6,464 bases of DNA from contig JAUVAM010000235.1 of NCBI GenBank assembly GCA_030591745.1, positions 1 through 6,464 on the forward strand, in the 5' to 3' direction. Below the pieces are notes generated by a model, which saw only the letters and a list, made by a program, of their open reading frames with translations, had not been told where the DNA came from and ran no database searches. The stretch comes from Deltaproteobacteria bacterium. GTDB taxonomy: Bacteria; Myxococcota; B64-G9. Below, piece by piece: positions 4,083 to 6,464 of the stretch (position 1 is the first letter of the stretch; each line of letters begins with the position of its first letter). The position numbers and the translations under genes are program-made.

Positions 4083-6464
4083 GTCACAGCGCCGACGCCA
4101 CGCCAAGCCAAGCAAACCCATCAGAATCAAGAGGCCTGAAGGGCCGAGATCGCCAGAGCCAGCGGCCACGCTACAGCCGGATTTCTCGGCCTTGGGTGCC
4201 GCCACGCAAGCGCCCTGGCTGCACATCATGGACTCACCGCAGGCCATGCCTTCGATTTCGCTCTCGTGGGTGCAGCCATCGAGGGTGCAAAGATCGATCG
4301 TGCAGGGATTGTCGTCGTCACAGTCCCCATTGTCATTGCAAGGGGGCACGCCGCAACCTTCGTCGATTTGCCCGTCGCAATCATCATCCACGGAGTTGCC
4401 GCAAACTTCGGTGGCCGCGGGGTTGACGCTTGAGTTGTGATCGTCGCAATCGCTCGTGCCTTCGCAGAACCCGTCGCCGTCCAAATCGGTACAAGTCGAA
4501 CAGCCCTCGTCGACCTGCCCATCGCAGTCGTTGTCCACGGCGTCGCCACATCGCTCGACGGCCCCCGGGTTGTTGGCGCTGTTGTGATCGTCGCAATCCA
4601 AATCTTCACAGTAGCCGTCGCCGTCCAGGTCAGTACAAGTCGAGCAGCCCTCGTCGGTCTGGCCGTCGCAATCATCGTCGATGTTGTTGCCGCAACGCTC
4701 GGTCGCGCCCGGGTTCACCAGATTGTCGTTGTCATCGCAATCCACGTCGTCGCAATAACCGTCATCGTCCGCGTCGGTGCAGGTCCCGCAACCTTCGTCC
4801 GTGTCGCCGTCGCAGTTGTCGTCGATGTTGTTGCCGCAAACTTCTTCGACGTTGGGGTTGACGTTCGGGTCGCTGTCGTCACAGTCGGCGGGGACACAGA
4901 TCCCGTCGCCGTCCACGTCCGTGCATGTCCCGCAATCTTCATCCGTGTCGCCGTCGCAGTTGTTGTCGACGTTGTCACCGCAAACTTCGGCCAAGCCGGG
5001 ATTGGCCTGATCATCGGTGTCATCACAATCGTCGGGAATGCAAACCCCATCATCGTCATCGTCGATGCAAAGACAGATGCCGAAGTCGGGAAAATCCCCA
5101 AAAAGGAAACTGCAGCTTTCGTATTGGCCGCAGTCGCCGTCGCCCATACACCAGTCGAAACAATGGCCGGTGCCGTCGCCCGTATCCAAGCAAATGTACC
5201 CATCGTCACAAGAAATGATCTGTGGGTCGCAAGCATCCGGCGGCGTGACCTCCTCCGAGTCGAGACAATTGGTGGCGCCGGTGGGCGAGGGATAACAAGC
5301 CTCGCCCGCGGCACAGTCGCCTCCGGTGATGGCGCAGTCATCAGGCGGGAGACAGGTATCCAGCTCAGCGGCGCAACTTTCATAAATGCAATCGCTCCAG
5401 GCGTCGCCCTCCAATTCACCGCAGCTATCCTCCCAACAATCCAACATGGCCCCCAACTCATCCTGCGCCTGGACCGTGCCGGTCTCATAGCAGGCTTGTT
5501 GGCAGGTCCCATCAGCACCGCAGTCCACCATGCAGTTGTAGATCTCTTCACAACTGGCGTCGCCTGTGACCCTCGGAAAACAAGTATCAAGTTCGGACTG
5601 GCAGTTTATCTCAATGCAGTCCATCCAGGCATCGCCCTCCAATTCGCCGCAATGGTCATCCCAGCAAGCCAACATGGCATTCAGGTCAATCTGTCCTTGG
5701 GGACTGCCTGTATTGTAGCATTCGTTCTGGCAGCCGGCGTCGGCGCCACATTCCACCATGCAATTGTAGATATCCGAACAATCCATGGTCTGGCAGACGG
5801 AATCATCGCAGACCCCATTGATGCAGGCCTCGGGGCAAAGACAGCGGGAGGGGTCGGTCGTACAGGAAGGCACCGCGGAGCCGGTGTAGCCGGCGATCCA
5901 ATCGGCGAAGTAGTCCACCCGCATGTGGGAAGAAACACCCAGGCAAGGGTCTCCGTTGTTGTTGCCCACCGAGGAATTCACCCCAACCACCCGCCAGGTG
6001 CCATTGTCATCGTAGAGACCAGGACCACCCGAATCGCCGGCGCAAACGCCCGTGGTCACGAATTGGTTGTTGTAACTTCGTGAGTAGACCCAGGAGATCT
6101 CCACATCCGCCACGCGCTTGATGCCGGATCCGGTTCCATCATAGAGATCCTGCGTGCCATAGCCCACGTAGGTCAAAAGATCGCCCGCCCAGCCGGAGAT
6201 GTTGCTCGTGTTGAGCTCGTAGGGGGTGATGCCGGTGATGGGGCTGACCAGTTCCACCATGGCTACATCGTAAGCGTCGTTGGGATCCCATGCGCTGGAA
6301 TTGTAGCTGGGGTGCGTATAGGTATCGTGCACCCTGTGATAGTCGGAGGCACTGGCGCTGTAGATATTCGGGGCCGTGATGAAATAGCCGTTGCTCGCCC
6401 CCTGTACGCAATGCGCCGCGGTCAGAACCCACTGAGGCGCCACCAGGGTGGCGCTGCACAAACC
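4080..6464 (-). CDS. Surface-anchored trypsin-fold serine protease with Cys-rich and MopE-type repeats (5' partial)
   Basis: The frame runs in from the right edge, giving 794 residues to TAG 4080-4082. Signal peptide and activation site lie outside, and the visible Leu2 codon (TTG) is not a start. Counting from the first residue (Gly1): a chymotrypsin-family (S1A) domain at 1-191 has all triad residues, LTAAHC (His18), YDVAMVEL (Asp66) and AGDSGGP (Ser145), plus the disulfide pairs Cys3-Cys19 and Cys141-Cys174. A Cys-rich linker follows, then two tandem ten-Cys modules (229-295 and 305-371), another Cys-rich stretch (about 372-466), five MopE-type repeats (467-704), a CNDNGDCDDDNPCT-type module (about 706-753), and a MYXO-CTERM tail with Gly763-Cys764, a hydrophobic stretch at 775-788 and RRR near the end. 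About 82 residues are cysteine. The protease is predicted to sit at the cell surface on a long disulfide-stiffened, probably calcium-binding stalk. The S1 pocket is not trypsin-like. The target is unknown. Confidence 0.92.
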   Translation of the reverse strand, partial: GLCSATLVAPQWVLTAAHCVQGASNGYFITAPNIYSASASDYHRVHDTYTHPSYNSSAWDPNDAYDVAMVELVSPITGITPYELNTSNISGWAGDLLTYVGYGTQDLYDGTGSGIKRVADVEISWVYSRSYNNQFVTTGVCAGDSGGPGLYDDNGTWRVVGVNSSVGNNNGDPCLGVSSHMRVDYFADWIAGYTGSAVPSCTTDPSRCLCPEACINGVCDDSVCQTMDCSDIYNCMVECGADAGCQNECYNTGSPQGQIDLNAMLACWDDHCGELEGDAWMDCIEINCQSELDTCFPRVTGDASCEEIYNCMVDCGADGTCQQACYETGTVQAQDELGAMLDCWEDSCGELEGDAWSDCIYESCAAELDTCLPPDDCAITGGDCAAGEACYPSPTGATNCLDSEEVTPPDACDPQIISCDDGYICLDTGDGTGHCFDWCMGDGDCGQYESCSFLFGDFPDFGICLCIDDDDDGVCIPDDCDDTDDQANPGLAEVCGDNVDNNCDGDTDEDCGTCTDVDGDGICVPADCDDSDPNVNPNVEEVCGNNIDDNCDGDTDEGCGTCTDADDDGYCDDVDCDDNDNLVNPGATERCGNNIDDDCDGQTDEGCSTCTDLDGDGYCEDLDCDDHNSANNPGAVERCGDAVDNDCDGQVDEGCSTCTDLDGDGFCEGTSDCDDHNSSVNPAATEVCGNSVDDDCDGQIDEGCGVPPCNDNGDCDDDNPCTIDLCTLDGCTHESEIEGMACGESMMCSQGACVAAPKAEKSGCSVAAGSGDLGPSGLLILMGLLGLAWRRRCD
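4083..4193 (-). other. MYXO-CTERM sorting signal of the protease
   Basis: The last 37 residues follow the tripartite pattern: a Lys/Glu lead-in, KSGCSVAAG with the key Gly-Cys, a hydrophobic stretch (PSGLLILMGLLGLAW) and a terminal RRRCD. In myxobacteria such signals are processed by the intramembrane protease myxosortase around the Cys, which is thought then to be lipid-modified, keeping the protein on the cell surface. The processing is family knowledge; only the pattern is seen here. Confidence 0.85.
4353..5066 (-). repeat. Five tandem MopE-type metal-binding repeats (144-bp period)
   Basis: Units, read along the minus strand, occupy 5066-4923, 4922-4779, 4778-4635, 4634-4491 and 4490-about 4353. 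The first four are exactly 48 residues with no gaps, each with six cysteines; the fifth has one extra residue (CEGTSDC in place of C-x-D-L-DC) and loses its final Cys-linked spacer. Each unit reads D-x-D-x-DG-x-C, DCDD, NP, CG-x-x-x-D-x-x-CDG-x-x-DE-x-C. This matches the 'putative metal-binding motif' family (PF11617, named from MopE of Methylococcus). The two acidic loops per unit resemble EF-hand/thrombospondin-type calcium loops, so calcium is the likelier ligand. The array probably forms a rigid stalk. Confidence 0.88.
5349..5780 (-). repeat. Tandem pair of ten-cysteine modules (228-bp period)
   Basis: Protein residues 229-295 and 305-371 (from Gly1) are two copies offset by exactly 76 residues. 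All ten cysteines match with no gap, in the spacing C-x5-C-x3-C-x5-C-x3-C-x17-C-x4-C-x10-C-x4-C-x6-C. By hand count 44 of 67 positions are identical. The most conserved pieces are IYNCMV, CGAD, and CGELEGDAW followed by DC, with ELDTC at the end. C-x3-C and C-x4-C pairs suggest disulfide-clamped helices. I do not know a named family for this module. Confidence 0.8.

Noticed and set aside
4353..5066. Regular repeats as a possible CRISPR array
   Set aside because: The period is 144 bp, the whole unit is coding and conserved, and there are no unique spacers between short identical repeats.
4715..5590. A 291-codon open frame on the minus strand in another phase within the protease gene
   Set aside because: It is Thr/Ala/Arg-rich, an out-of-phase reading of the same repeats, with no recognisable motif.
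4437..6083. A 548-codon open frame on the plus strand, opposite the protease
   Set aside because: It is the mirror of the Asp/Cys-rich repeats: GAC-rich codons read backwards as GTC give endless Val/Ala/Ile. It has no Shine-Dalgarno sequence, no domain signature, and the opposing frame has a full protease with catalytic residues.

Overview
The window looks like part of a moderately GC-rich chromosome from a deltaproteobacterial-type bacterium, in the Myxococcota/Bradymonadota range. The evidence is two proteins ending in MYXO-CTERM-like tails (Cys motif, short hydrophobic stretch, Arg cluster), a very Cys-rich lipoprotein, and a surface protease built from MopE-type Asp/Cys repeats. The exact taxon cannot be fixed from the sequence.

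Layout. (1) Positions 2-175, plus strand: the last 57 codons of a surface protein with a MYXO-CTERM-like tail. (2) A minus-strand series reads from 3283 down to 153: a membrane-anchored alpha/beta hydrolase (3283-2453), an exported TolB-N-like/TPR protein (from 2376), and a YceF-type Maf nucleotide pyrophosphatase (740-153). The TPR gene carries an in-frame TAA at 1126-1128. Beyond it the same frame continues at once with good TPR sequence to 754, so the gene is either freshly broken or read through. Maf overlaps the first gene tail-to-tail by 23 bp. (3) A 72-bp divergent spacer separates the hydrolase from a plus-strand 187-aa lipoprotein (3356-3919) with 27 cysteines. (4) A 160-bp convergent spacer holds a small hairpin and a pair of near-identical 12-mers. 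(5) Positions 6464-4080, minus strand: the C-terminal 794 residues of a trypsin-fold serine protease. After the catalytic domain come two tandem 76-residue ten-Cys modules, a Cys-rich linker, five 48-residue MopE-type repeats, a final Cys-rich module and a MYXO-CTERM tail.

How it fits together. Nearly every product except Maf is predicted to be exported or membrane-bound, and the lipoprotein and protease are extremely rich in cysteine, implying strong oxidative folding in the envelope. The hydrolase, TPR and Maf genes may be co-transcribed, but their functions do not form an obvious pathway. The most notable items are the nonsense codon in the TPR gene, the ten-Cys tandem module, and the protease-on-a-repeat-stalk architecture with a non-trypsin S1 pocket. 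No RNA gene, mobile element or CRISPR array was seen.
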